Source: Porogramme epimiltina
Taxonomy: Eukaryota; Basidiomycota; Agaricomycetes; Polyporales; Polyporaceae
Length of the DNA stretch: 32,855 bases
Assembly (NCBI GenBank): GCA_900155495.1
Contig: FTLJ01000687.1
Coordinates: forward strand, 1 to 32,855
Direction of reading: 5' to 3'
Part shown: positions 14,180 to 23,185 of the stretch, piece after piece
Layout: every line of letters starts with the position of its first letter
How positions within the stretch are numbered: the first letter of the stretch is position 1
Position numbers and translations under genes: made by a program
The notes under the pieces: model-generated
Database searches by the model: none
What the model saw: only the letters and a program-made list of their open reading frames with translations
What the model was told of the DNA's origin: nothing

Positions 14180-17100
14180 ATGGACCTGTGGAGGAAAATC
14201 ACCAGGACAGTACATGGACTCTCGTGCGCTTCGTGTCCAGACTTGTCACTCGAACGGACAACATCTGGAGCGCAATCGAGGACGAATGTGCGCGCCGCCC
14301 CGCCGCCTCTACCGGCAGCCACTTCCTCAACGACGGTATCAGGCGGTCTCCCTTTAGGCCCTTCATCCCAGCCAGCTTCTCTCCCTCCCCCTCCTCTACC
14401 TCCGCCCATCCCCCAAGATAATACCGCCCAGCCTAGTGCAACGGGAACTCAGGCTCCCTCAGCGCCAGATGCCACCCAAACTCCTGGTGGCCATCATCAC
14501 ACTCTACCACCACCAAACGTGCCCGAAACAGCTCGCGAGCAGGGGGTACCAGTGGCAAGAACATCATCAGCTTCTATCACAAACACCAATACTGCGTCTC
14601 GCACCCAGTCTCTACAGACATCCCAGCTTCCAGCATCGTTGAGTACATCTCCTGCACTCGAGAACCCAGCGATTGCGGGGGCCACCGTGGAGCGCGCCGA
14701 TGTCGCCCCGGCAGGTGGTCGCACCTCGTCAAACGCCATAACGGCGGCTCTGGGAAGTCTGTTGAGTGTACTCAAGGTTGCAAAGGAGGCGTCGGCCCCG
14801 CTGCCACCCCTCCAAGCTGCTTTGGGAGCTGTCGTTGCCTCAATTGAAATATATGGAGTGAGCCGCAGTCTCCTCATCGCGCCAACAACGGTCTACTTAT
14901 AGCACTGCCCCATAGAAATATAAATCCAACACGGAAACTATCCGGACATTCAAGCAGCGTGTTGACCCACTGGTGGAGATGATTCAGAGGATTGCGAAGT
15001 CAACGAACAAATCGCGGGAGCTTCTACAGAGACTCAATCGCTTCGAAAAGTACGTTCGTTGTTTTCAGCAATGGTGGCATCGCTGACAGATTGTCTTACT
15101 CTTGAAGGGAAGTGCAGAAAGTTGCGACTACCGTACAAGAGCTGAACGCTCTTGGGTGGATTGACAGAGCCAAGCAAGTAATCCAGGTGGAAGATATTGC
15201 TGAGCAGCTGGACGGAGAGATTCAAAAGTTATCTTCGCTTGTTGAAGGTCTCAAGGTACGTGCTAAGTCATATTGTCCGACCGCGAGGTTCCCCGGGTTT
15301 ATCCAACGCCTGACCCCGTCACCAGACCGAAGCGGTTCTTTCCATCTGGATCGTTGTCGAAGTATGTTATTTCCTGTGATGCTTTCCCTATACCGACGAC
15401 TAATGTATCTTGTCGTTTGAATCAGAGTATAGATACTAAACTCGACCTACAAATACACTATAAAGGCATGTATCTCGTCGACTGCATCCATTGATTGCTG
15501 ACAACGCGTCTCAGAGCTCGATATTCTCGGGAACCTCAAACACGTCAGCGAAGCTCGGTACAATGATAGCCAGAGCGGTCGGGTGGAATGCACCCCGTCC
15601 ACGAGGATGGAGATCCTGTCGATAATACGGCTCTGGATTGCCCCTAAGCTTAAACAAAACGATGGTGCTGCCTCACCAACATCCCACATCCCCGAAGACC
15701 TGCATATCCTGTGGATGCACGGCCAGGCCGGCTCAGGGAAGACCACTATCGCCAACACTATCGCATCATGGTGCGACTGCACGGGTCGCCTCGGGGCGAG
15801 TTTCTTCTGCGCACGAGCTGGCGGCCGTAGTGAGATACATCGAATTTTCCCCACTATCGCCCATCAACTTGCCATATCCAACTTGGCGTTCGCTAAGGAA
15901 GTTATCAAGGCGCTTTCAGCGAATCCGGACATCTACCGCGCCAAGCCATCCGATCAGCTCAAGAAACTCATCGTAGAACCATTGACGGCGATGAAAAATG
16001 ACCCCCCCCTCCCCCAAGTAGTGATCATTGATGCACTCGACGAATGCCTCGACACGGCGGTGGTGTCTGTTATCCTCACGGCGCTTTCAGAGTTTGTCGA
16101 CGATCTTCGCCCGTTGAAATTCGTTATCACCAGTCGGCCCGAAGCTCGCATCGTCCAAGGATTCCGCCAGTACCACTTACTTCGCCGGAACACTTACATC
16201 TTCCCTCTCAACGAGATCCCACCGCACATCATGCGACGCGATATTTCCATTTACGTCGACGAACAATTGGCAGTTATCAGAAACATGTACGGCAAGGACG
16301 AGAACTGGCCGAGTCTGAAGAAGTGCAACCAACTGAAGGCTCTTACCTCTGGTGTATTCATCGTCATTGCGACTGCGCTCAAGTTCATCATGGATCGAGA
16401 TGCAGATGACCCCGAAAGACAGCTTAATATTGTGCTCTCTATAGTGAAGCCTGATGAATATTCACCTACAGCCCCCCTAGACGAGCTCTATCTCGGCGTT
16501 CTGGACACCGCAATTTCCTCCAGGTCAACGAAAGCAAGAATAGCAAAGGTGCATTCCGTCGTCGGTACACTGGTACTCCTGCGAGACCAGGTTTCTACCG
16601 GAACACTTGATTCCCTTCTTGAACTACCAGAGGGAACATCAAAAAGCACCCTCGAGATGCTCAGCTCCGTCATCGCTCTCCCGAAGTTCGATGAGGGCGT
16701 CATACAAATCATTCACCCTTCCTTCCCCGACTTCCTCGTCGATTCATCCAGGTGCACTCGCGCTGATCTCCTCATCAAACCCGAGACGCGGCATATCGTT
16801 ATCGCAAAGCGCTGTCTCATAATGATGATGAGAGTGCTTGAACACGGAAGCTCCGTTGACAAGGTCTTTGACCCAAACCATGGAAACTCTGATCTTCGGA
16901 TCCAGCCTGCAAATGACCAATTCCCACCCCATGTTCAATACGCTCTACGCCACTGGGCACACCATCTTCTGGGGGCAGAACTAGACCAAGAGGTTCTTGC
17001 GCTCGTCAACACATTCTCTCAGAAGCATCTGCTTCGTTGGCTGGAGGCTCTCATCCTCATGGGTGAGGCAGAGATCATTGTGGATGTCCTTCAAATGGCT

Positions 17101-19542
17101 CGGCGTGCCTTGAATGTACGTCTGTTCCCGAGCCTCTGAGACATTTTCTTACTCACCTCTCTGTTTTAATAGTCCATTCCAGCGCCTTCATCTGCACACC
17201 CTATCGAAATGCTGTATGACTGCGAACGGATGGTGCGGTTATGGTATCCTACAATCAGTACTTCCATCCCAACGATTTACACCACCGCGCTCCCGTTGTG
17301 CCCCTTGTCGACACACATGAGGACTACGTACTATGCTCCAGAACAGCATAGCCCTATCACTGTGCTGAAAGGGCTACCCTATCGCTGGAGCGTGGACGTC
17401 AGCACCATGCAGGGCCACAGCGACTATGTCCGGTGTGCGGCATACTCTCCTAACGCTACACAAATCGTCACCGCCTCCGACGACTGCACGATCCGGATAT
17501 GGGACACTCGCACAGGTGTGGAGCCACTTGTCCTCAAGGAGGTGGATTGGGTCTATGGCGTGGAATTCTCCCCCGACGGCAAAGAAATCCTTTCCGGGTC
17601 GGGGGGTGGAATAGTTCGTCTATGGGATGTTCGGACAGGCGTATGCCTCGCATCACATGAGGCTCATTCCGGTTTTGTCCTATCTGTGACGTACTCCTTC
17701 CAGGGCCGTTATGCCGCGTCAGGTTCTAGGGATAGAACGGTAAAACTGTGGAACTTGGACTCCGACAAGTTTGAACCAGCAACGACCCTCAATGGCCATT
17801 CTGATTGGGTCAATTCTGTAGCATTCTCGCGCGACGGGTCCTTCTTGCTCTCCGGAAGCAACGACAACACGTGCAGAATTTGGTCCCTCCTGGACACCTC
17901 CCACGTTCGCGCCCTCCAACACGACTTCCAGGTCATGGCCGTCGCCGTTTCTGCAGACGACAAAATGATCGCATGCGGAGCCGGCAAGGCCGTCGTTCTG
18001 TGGGCCTCGCACGCCTCCTCGGGTTCCGATCCCCTCAGGCGGCTGGAGATGCTGGGTCACGTTAAGGCACTCGACTTCTCCCCTCACGGATCCTTCCTCG
18101 CCGTCGGGCACAACATCCAAGGCGGATCCTCAATTCGTCTTTGGGACCCCACCACCGGCGAGCCTCACGGAGAATCCGAGCAGATTCGGGGGGAACAAAT
18201 CTTCCACCTGCGATTTTCCTCCGACGGTGCAAACCTCGTCTCCTCCCACGACAGAACGGCGCGCACCTGGGACACGGCCGTGCTGCAGGCTAGCCGCCCC
18301 ATGGTCCCAGGCGACGCGGCGGCCACGACCAACGTGGTGCAGACTGTGGTGTGTGCGGTCGCCTTCTCGCCACATGACAAGGACGTCCTCGCGGCGGCGC
18401 TTGAGGACGGGACGGTGCAGGTGTGGGACGTGTCGACCTCCAAGATCGTCGAAACGATGGCGCGTCCGGACACCACTTCTCTCGTTCAGGAGGTCGTTGC
18501 ATTATCATGGTCATCCGATGGGTCTCGCCTCGCTCTTTCAGGCCGAAAGGATTACTCCATCCTCCTTTACGATCGGGCAGGCGGTCACTCGGCTTCGGTT
18601 ATTCTTGGACACGAAAATGTGGTGGTACAGACCGTGTTCGCGCCGGAATCGGGGCAGCTCATTTCAGGATCCCTGGATGGGACAATCCGGGGTGTGGACG
18701 CAAGGACAGGGAGTAAGACGGAGATTTATCGAGGGAAATGCGACATCTGGGCTCTTGCGATCTCGTCGAGGAAAGACCACATCATCTTCTCATCCTTTGA
18801 CGACACTCGCGTTCCGGGATCAAATTTACACTCGGAGGTGGATATAGGCTGTTTCCATCCGTCTAGTGACCCGTCCAAACAGGGACGGTGGTCTGGATAT
18901 CCCACTATACGCCTTTACGACCTCACGTCAAACAGCCTCTTGTGGGAAATCAACCACACCCATAAGATCAGCTTCATCTCATTCTCTTTGGACGACATGA
19001 GCATGGTAGGAACAAATTCCCGGGGCAAGGCATCTCTATGGGCCGTCTCTCCTCCACATGTTCCACCCTCCAGCTCCCAACTAGCCTCTACCCAAGACCT
19101 CACCATTACAAACACTATCGCCCCCCGCCTTCTATGCGAGTTCAACGCCCGCGCTGAGGGTTCCCAGAGCTTGGTGAACCGCATTGTGTTCTCCGCGGAC
19201 GGTCGCGCGATCATCACGTATGACGAGTATGTTCCAATCCCATCACCCGACTCGCCACCCACCCGGGATGGGGACGCCTCCCAAACCCAGACCATACCTC
19301 ATCCCGGAAATCACCTTTCTTTGCGGTTTTCGAGCTATTATGTGGAGTCAGATGGATGGATTTGGCGTGTGAGGTCCAACGGGGAGCGTTGCCGTGTTCT
19401 TTGGCTTTCCTCTACATACAGGTTCACACCCAGTCAAAGGGGCTCGGAAGTACGCGGAGGATGGGACGTTTGTGGTGACCGGATAGCGCTTGCGACGAAT
19501 AACGGGCGGTTGGTTGTTGTGAACGCGTCGGACGATCAGTGA
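14180..19542 (+). CDS. NLR (STAND) protein: helical N-terminal domain, NACHT, WD40 repeats
   Basis: Predicted cytosolic signalling NTPase of the fungal non-self-recognition/cell-death class; the ligand is unknown. The seven exons are 14180-14857, 14916-15049, 15108-15255, 15326-15361, 15426-15465, 15515-17115 and 17173-19542, giving 1668 aa. The fifth intron is GC-AG (aaag|gcatgt...tctcag). Residues about 36-150 are Pro/Ser/Thr-rich and look disordered. About 185-345 form amphipathic helices (KYKSNTETIRTFKQRVDPLV, RELLQRLNRFEKEVQKVATT), resembling the MLKL/HeLo-like bundles at the N-terminus of many basidiomycete NLRs. NACHT: Walker A GQAGSGKTT (415-423) and Walker B VVIIDALDE (514-522), both intact. 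A winged-helix-like region with IIHPSFPDFLVD follows. From about 960 come roughly a dozen WD40 repeats (GHSDYVRCAAYSP, RIWDTRTG, RLWDVRTG, VKLWNLDSD and others), enough for two propellers. The repeats are diverged from each other, unlike the near-identical repeats of fast-evolving HET-E-type receptors. The C-terminal block (DGWIWRV...RLVVVNASDDQ) is typical of basidiomycete WD40 NLRs. No frame break was seen. Confidence 0.92.
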
Positions 19543-20000
19543 TGTATTCTTCCCCGTACTATCGTTGTATTATCTCTATTCCGTACTGTTAGCCGATCTA
19601 TGTCGCTTTTTTTCTGCGTTTGTAGCGTTCATGTTCCTCGGAGCTGTTCAGCAACGAGCCTGTCAAACTGATGGCCATGCGACAAGCGCTGGTGGGGCCC
19701 TCTGGAGCAAATTGACTTACCATCTGGATGAAATGGTGTGAATGTCGATGGCTCTGGATGAAACTAGATGATCACACGTGAACACGTAGGAATGCGAGTG
19801 ATCGTGGATGATCGAGTACTAGATAGGGTAATTGCGTGGGAAAGGCCTGGTAGAGGGCCCAAGTGTGGCTCGTATTGTGGGTAATAAATGGAGATGCTCA
19901 GGAAACAGGAGGTTGGAGTAGAATCAGCAAGCTGGTTTGTCGGTGTTGCAGTCCTACAAGTATATGGTGGAAGTTGCGAGCCCCCAAGAATAATCCAACA
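19543..20000. other. Intergenic stretch downstream of the NLR
   Basis: No gene was seen. A loosely repeated (c)tggatgaaa/gatgatc motif occurs at about 19720-19820. The sequence grades into the array that starts near 20000. A 106-codon minus-strand frame at 19764-20084 looks random and is rejected. Confidence 0.5.
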
Positions 20001-20002
20001 TC

Positions 20003-20165
20003 GCAAGTTATAGAAGGGCTGATAAATGCTGCAAGTGAATGAGGAAAGGTGGAAAAAGAGAAAACTCACAAGTGAGGAAGTCAAAAAAACCGCAAGTCAG
20101 AAAACACACAAGTGGAAAGAACTCGCAAGTGGGAAAGGTTGCAAGTGAAAAAGTCGCAAGTAGAC
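20003..20165 (+). repeat. Degenerate tandem array of a ~16-bp CGCAAGTG unit (array 1)
   Basis: About eight units end in (g/a)caagt(g), at 20003, 20031, about 20068, 20092, about 20108, 20125, 20141 and 20156. The last six are 15-24 nt apart, mostly 15-17. The spacer is purine-rich (gaaagaact, ggaaaggtt, aaaaagt). The consensus is roughly g-aaa-r-ctcgcaagtg. The unit core ACT(T/C)GCAAGT is itself palindromic or nearly so. Units differ at several positions, so the array is old or under no selection for exact sequence. Confidence 0.8.
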
Positions 20166-20347
20166 GAGTTGCACGTTCCGAAAGAAGAAGAAAGTGAGGG
20201 GGCGTTCAGGCTCGCGCCCAGGGGTCGCACTAGTCTCAATCAAAGTTCTTTGGGGGACAGCTTACTCGCAGGCGATAGACTAGTACTCAAGCTAAGACCT
20301 CCCTTCGTTCTCTACCACCACTATAGGATAGTCGCTTTTGACATCAC

Positions 20348-20553
20348 CCGCAAGTTTCCTGACCTGTAAATTACACAACTTGCAACTTTCCTGACTTCCG
20401 CATTCCCCCGACCTGTACAAGTTTCTCCACTTGCAAGTTTATGCACCTGCGAGTTTTTTGTGAGTATCCCACTTGCGAGGTTCGTGCTTGCGGGCTTTCG
20501 TGCATGCAAGTTTATTTACCTGTGAGTTTGCGTACCTACGAGTTTCTGTCCCG
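20348..20553 (-). repeat. Same unit as array 1 in reverse orientation (array 2)
   Basis: About ten to twelve units of the reverse complement appear on the plus strand: cgcaagtttcctga, cttgcaactttcctga, tgtacaagtttctcca, cttgcaagtttatgca, cctgcgagttttttg, cttgcgaggttcgtg, tgcaagtttatttac, ctgtgagtttgcgtac and ctacgagtttctgtcc. The period is 15-18 nt with T-rich spacers. Together with array 1 it forms an imperfect inverted pair about 550 nt long around a roughly 180-nt unique centre. No protein of sense is encoded. Confidence 0.8.
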
Positions 20554-20699
20554 ATGCCCAGGAGACGACTCAAACATGGGAGTTTCAACGCCTTCTGATT
20601 CAGCTTACGACTTTTTATTTTTTACCCTAAATACGTGCCATAGCCAAGGGGGAATCGAACTCGGGGCTGAGTCCGAGCTCGCCGGATGGGAAAAAGGGA

Positions 20700-20775
20700 G
20701 CGCCGACCGGAGGCGCGGCCACGTGATTAGTCACGACGCGTCTCGCGAGACGCGACCTCCGGAAGGATCACTTGA
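20700..20775. repeat. Cluster of short palindromes
   Basis: Within 75 nt there are a gcgcc/ggcgc hairpin (about 20700-20716), the E-box CACGTG (20720-20725), a perfect 18-nt palindrome CGCGTCTCGCGAGACGCG (20737-20754, which includes ACGCGT on its left edge) and cacttgagtg (about 20769). This is far denser than in the neighbouring sequence. It may mark a transposon end, a factor-binding region or an end of the repeat structure. Confidence 0.6.
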
Positions 20776-20905
20776 GTGCGAGGATAAATAGATTAGTAAA
20801 ACCATTAATGCCATCCTTTTTCACCAAGGCACTGGGTGTGGTGGGTAGGAGCGCTTTTTTGTCGATGGGGGCGTGGATGCGGTGTGGGGAGAATAGTGCA
20901 ACTAA

Positions 20906-20945
20906 GGGCAAATGTCCGCCGGATTCCGCCGGCGGACATCTGCCC
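20906..20945. repeat. Inverted repeat, 17-bp stem, 6-nt loop
   Basis: The arm at 20906-20922 (gggcaaatgtccgccgg) pairs with 20929-20945 (ccggcggacatctgccc) with a single mismatch; the loop is attccg. It sits just before the point where recognisable HET-domain coding sequence begins, so it may mark the break that truncated that gene. It has no T-tract after it and there is no transcript upstream, so I do not call it a terminator. Confidence 0.75.
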
Positions 20946-20953
20946 ATAATTCT

Positions 20954-21238
20954 GACCCTTACGAAGATGGCATCCAATTCGCATGGATAGACTCCTGCTG
21001 CACCGACAAGACAAGCAGTGCTGAGCTGACGCCGGCGATCAACTCGATGTTCAAGTGGTTGAAGTTCCATGCTGCCGTACGTCATGCTTTCCTCGCAGAC
21101 ATCGCTCACAATGAGGATCCTCTGAGCACATCCACTTCCCAATCCACATTTCGCGGGAGCACGCGGTTCAGGCGCTGTTGGACCCTTCAAGAGCTGATCG
21201 CTCCAAAAGTTCTGCGTTTCTTCTCTGCCAGGCATTAG
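20954..21238 (+). pseudogene. HET-domain (heterokaryon incompatibility) gene fragment
   Basis: Intact HET proteins trigger cell death on fusion with a genetically different mycelium. The single frame here encodes the central HET block: DGIQFAWIDSCCTDKTSSAE, then INSMFKWLKFHAAVRHAFLA, then STFRGSTRFRRCWTLQELIA with PKVLRFFS. These match the family motifs (AWIDTCCIDK, SSAEL..AINSM..WY, R..RGWTLQELIAP..V.FF) almost in order. The usual start of the domain (LSHRW/SHTW and the preceding 50-80 residues) is missing; an inverted repeat lies at that junction. The frame stops at 21238, right after the domain core. It is truncated at both ends and probably dead, unless unusual splicing joins it to the next ORF. 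Confidence 0.8.
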
Positions 21239-21239
21239 C

Positions 21240-21572
21240 GAGTCTGCAAAGGATAGAGGACTGCCTCCGGCGCGGTCCACGCAATGCTTCGCCACCTGTG
21301 TCAAGGAGTACCTGGCGGACCACAAACGATGGAAGAGAGGCCTACGCAAGAGGTACGCGCTGTCGTTCCTCGTCCCTGTTGCATTGTTTCTTGCCGCAGC
21401 CGCCTGGCTGGGGTGGGTGCTCCTCCTGCACATCCTTCTTGTGGCCGCTTCTATTCACATCGTCGTCCGCCTCGTATTCACACTGGAGACGCGGACATAC
21501 TTCAGGATGTGGAACCTATGGTTTATCGCATTTGGCATTGCGCTGACCACGGCCGAAGAGGGTCACTGGTAG
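21240..21572 (+). CDS. Membrane-protein-like ORF fragment
   Basis: The plus frame ending at 21572 contains CFATCVKEYLADHKRWKRGL, then a hydrophobic stretch (LSFLVPVALFLAAAAWLGWV followed by LLLHILLVAASIHIVVRL) and later MWNLWFIAFGIAL. That gives two or three likely membrane segments after a basic head. Codon use looks gene-like. No clear start codon or acceptor was found on the 5' side, where the frame runs up to the HET fragment in a different phase. I do not recognise the family. It could be the last exon of a decayed gene or the surviving part of a HET fusion partner. Confidence 0.4.
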   Translation, partial: ESAKDRGLPPARSTQCFATCVKEYLADHKRWKRGLRKRYALSFLVPVALFLAAAAWLGWVLLLHILLVAASIHIVVRLVFTLETRTYFRMWNLWFIAFGIALTTAEEGHW

Positions 21573-21837
21573 ACTATGTAGTACATACGTCGTCCCTGAT
21601 CTCATGCGGCAGTAGCTACGAGTCCCTGACAGAAAAGACGGTTGAAATCATAGTCCGACCGCCCCTATATGCGACCCGTCGACGCCTAGGGCCATTATTC
21701 ACTCCCGGCACGTCTTGCTAGTATACGAGTCTATACCACAAAACACAGGAGTGCGGCGCATCATGCCCTTCCAATGAGACGGGCGATGATAGCAACGCCA
21801 GCCCAGCCCTGACAGGACGAGGCAGAGGTTACTCTCG

Positions 21838-21963
21838 ATGGCGCGGAAACGCGTGGGGAAAAAGAAGGTTGACTCCAAGGAAAAAGGTGCACTCCACACT
21901 GTCGACACTCTTCCTCACGAACACAAAAACGACGAAACGAACATAATGTATGTACGCACCTAA
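21838..21963 (+). CDS. Possible small basic ORF or first exon
   Basis: An ATG-started frame of 41 codons begins MARKRVGKKKVDSKEKG and ends NDETNIMYVRT, followed by a stop. A gtatgt donor-like site lies inside its last codons, so it could be the first exon of a gene continuing at 22125. It is very basic at the start and hydrophilic. There is no homology I recognise. Confidence 0.2.
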   Translation: MARKRVGKKKVDSKEKGALHTVDTLPHEHKNDETNIMYVRT

Positions 21964-22124
21964 GACCTCCCCCGCGCGATCAACGCACAGAACCTGTTCG
22001 TATCCGAAAGCCCCTCTTGTAGCGTGGCTGGAGGGGTGGGGAAGAATCTCTTCGGGATGCCGCAACAGTGACGCGAAATCTTCTCCAGCCTCGGTTTAAG
22101 CAGGGACGGATGTGATACTTGCAG

Positions 22125-22314
22125 GAGATTGACTAGAGCGGTTGGGCTCTACCCACACAGGATAAGGATCGCGTGTAACATAGTCGATAGGGGGGACAGA
22201 GTAGAGGGCCTAGACAAGCTGATTGCTGCGCTGGAGGAGAAACCAGAGGGGCCAGACGACGAGCTCACCGTGCGGGACGACGAGGAAGGGCAATTTCGTT
22301 CGCCCAGCGGCTGA
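22125..22314 (+). CDS. Unidentified 3' terminal exon-like ORF
   Basis: After an acceptor-like acttgcag at 22117-22124, a frame reads RLTRAVGLYPHRIRIACNIV, then DRVEGLDKLIAALEEKP and an acidic tail DDELTVRDDEEGQF up to a stop at 22314. The helix-rich, charged C-terminus and codon bias look real, but no upstream exon is secure; the small ORF at 21838 is a candidate. The pattern of a strand followed by L.KLI.ALEE recalls the C-terminal end of fold-type-I PLP enzymes, but this is too short to claim. Confidence 0.3.
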
Positions 22315-22319
22315 CATCC

Positions 22320-22630
22320 AAATTGGGGGGATATGTGGTCTTGTTTGGTTTGTGGCTGAATTGTGAGCCAATCACGCGAGTCTCCGCAGTTTTCGGACAG
22401 GCTGGCCCTCTTGAGTCTTCCGAGTCCTCCTCATGCATGGCTGGCCCACTTGTTATGTTTCTATCACCATCCACAGGCACGAAGTCCAGCGCAGTGGTGT
22501 TACGCATTACGCCGACATGGCTGTTGTGCTGACCGTTCACGAATTGGCATGGACTGCGCGCGAATTGAGAAGGCAGGGGTAGCTCGGAATGATTCTCAGG
22601 CACTCGTATGAGGCTATGAGTGGCGCATTG
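22320..22630. other. Intergenic stretch, nothing recognised
   Basis: Overlapping open frames on both strands cover it (for example 22265-22603 on the minus strand). None has a motif, a splice partner or convincing codon use. Confidence 0.45.
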
Positions 22631-22787
22631 GGCCCCGCGGCACTATGCTCAGGGAAACGATGAGGGTGGAGAGGGGATTACTAGCCTTGTGAGAGTATTG
22701 TGATGGAAGAATGTACATACAAGGCTAGATCGATAGGGTCTGGAGATTACTGTAAGCGCACTGAGCGACTTCCAGCCTGTTCCAGGC

Positions 22788-22794
22788 TGAGTCA
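22788..22794. promoter_or_regulatory. AP-1/Yap1-like site TGAGTCA upstream of ABC copy 2
   Basis: A perfect AP-1 heptamer, about 390 nt upstream of the start codon, inside a block conserved in copy 1, where the corresponding sites are one-base variants. A 7-mer can occur by chance, so this is only a candidate for oxidative or xenobiotic-stress control. Confidence 0.3.
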
Positions 22795-23185
22795 ACACTA
22801 AGGCACTTACTGCGGTGCCCGGTCAAGACACTGACCGGGTAGTACTTTTGTCAACAAATGTACACAGCATTATAATTCTCATCGGAGTTGTGCTACTCGC
22901 TGTAGGCGCAGCCTATGGGAGATCTGTGATTCAGCTAATTTTGAGGATCGACGGGTGCTATGGGTCCTGTAACTTCCATCGTGAGCGGCCCGATGAGGAG
23001 GCTTTAGGAGTCTAACATAGCCGCAATAAACCGGCTGGTGAGTCGATGAGGAAGCATATATGTCGCAGCAACTGGATGTGGCAGAGCGCGGCACGCACAC
23101 AGTGCGCTTGTTTCAATCAACCTCATATATTTTCTCATTCTATCTCCCCATCTCTCTCCTGATACTTACGCTGCTTCTGCCCTCG

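Noticed and set aside
18165..18847. Long frames on both strands inside the WD40 region
   Set aside because: They are shadows of the NLR exon, whose frame shows consecutive WD40 motifs without interruption.
20003..20553. CRISPR-like array
   Set aside because: Units are degenerate, the period is only about 16 nt with no unique spacers of constant length, orientation flips between the halves, and the genome is eukaryotic.
20640..20690. tRNA-like phrase (gagttcgattccccc) on the minus strand
   Set aside because: The flanking bases are C-rich on both sides and cannot form the T-stem; no cloverleaf could be drawn.
20768..21433. 221-codon minus-strand open frame
   Set aside because: It lies antisense to the HET-domain fragment, which has clear family motifs on the plus strand. 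The minus frame has no recognisable motif.
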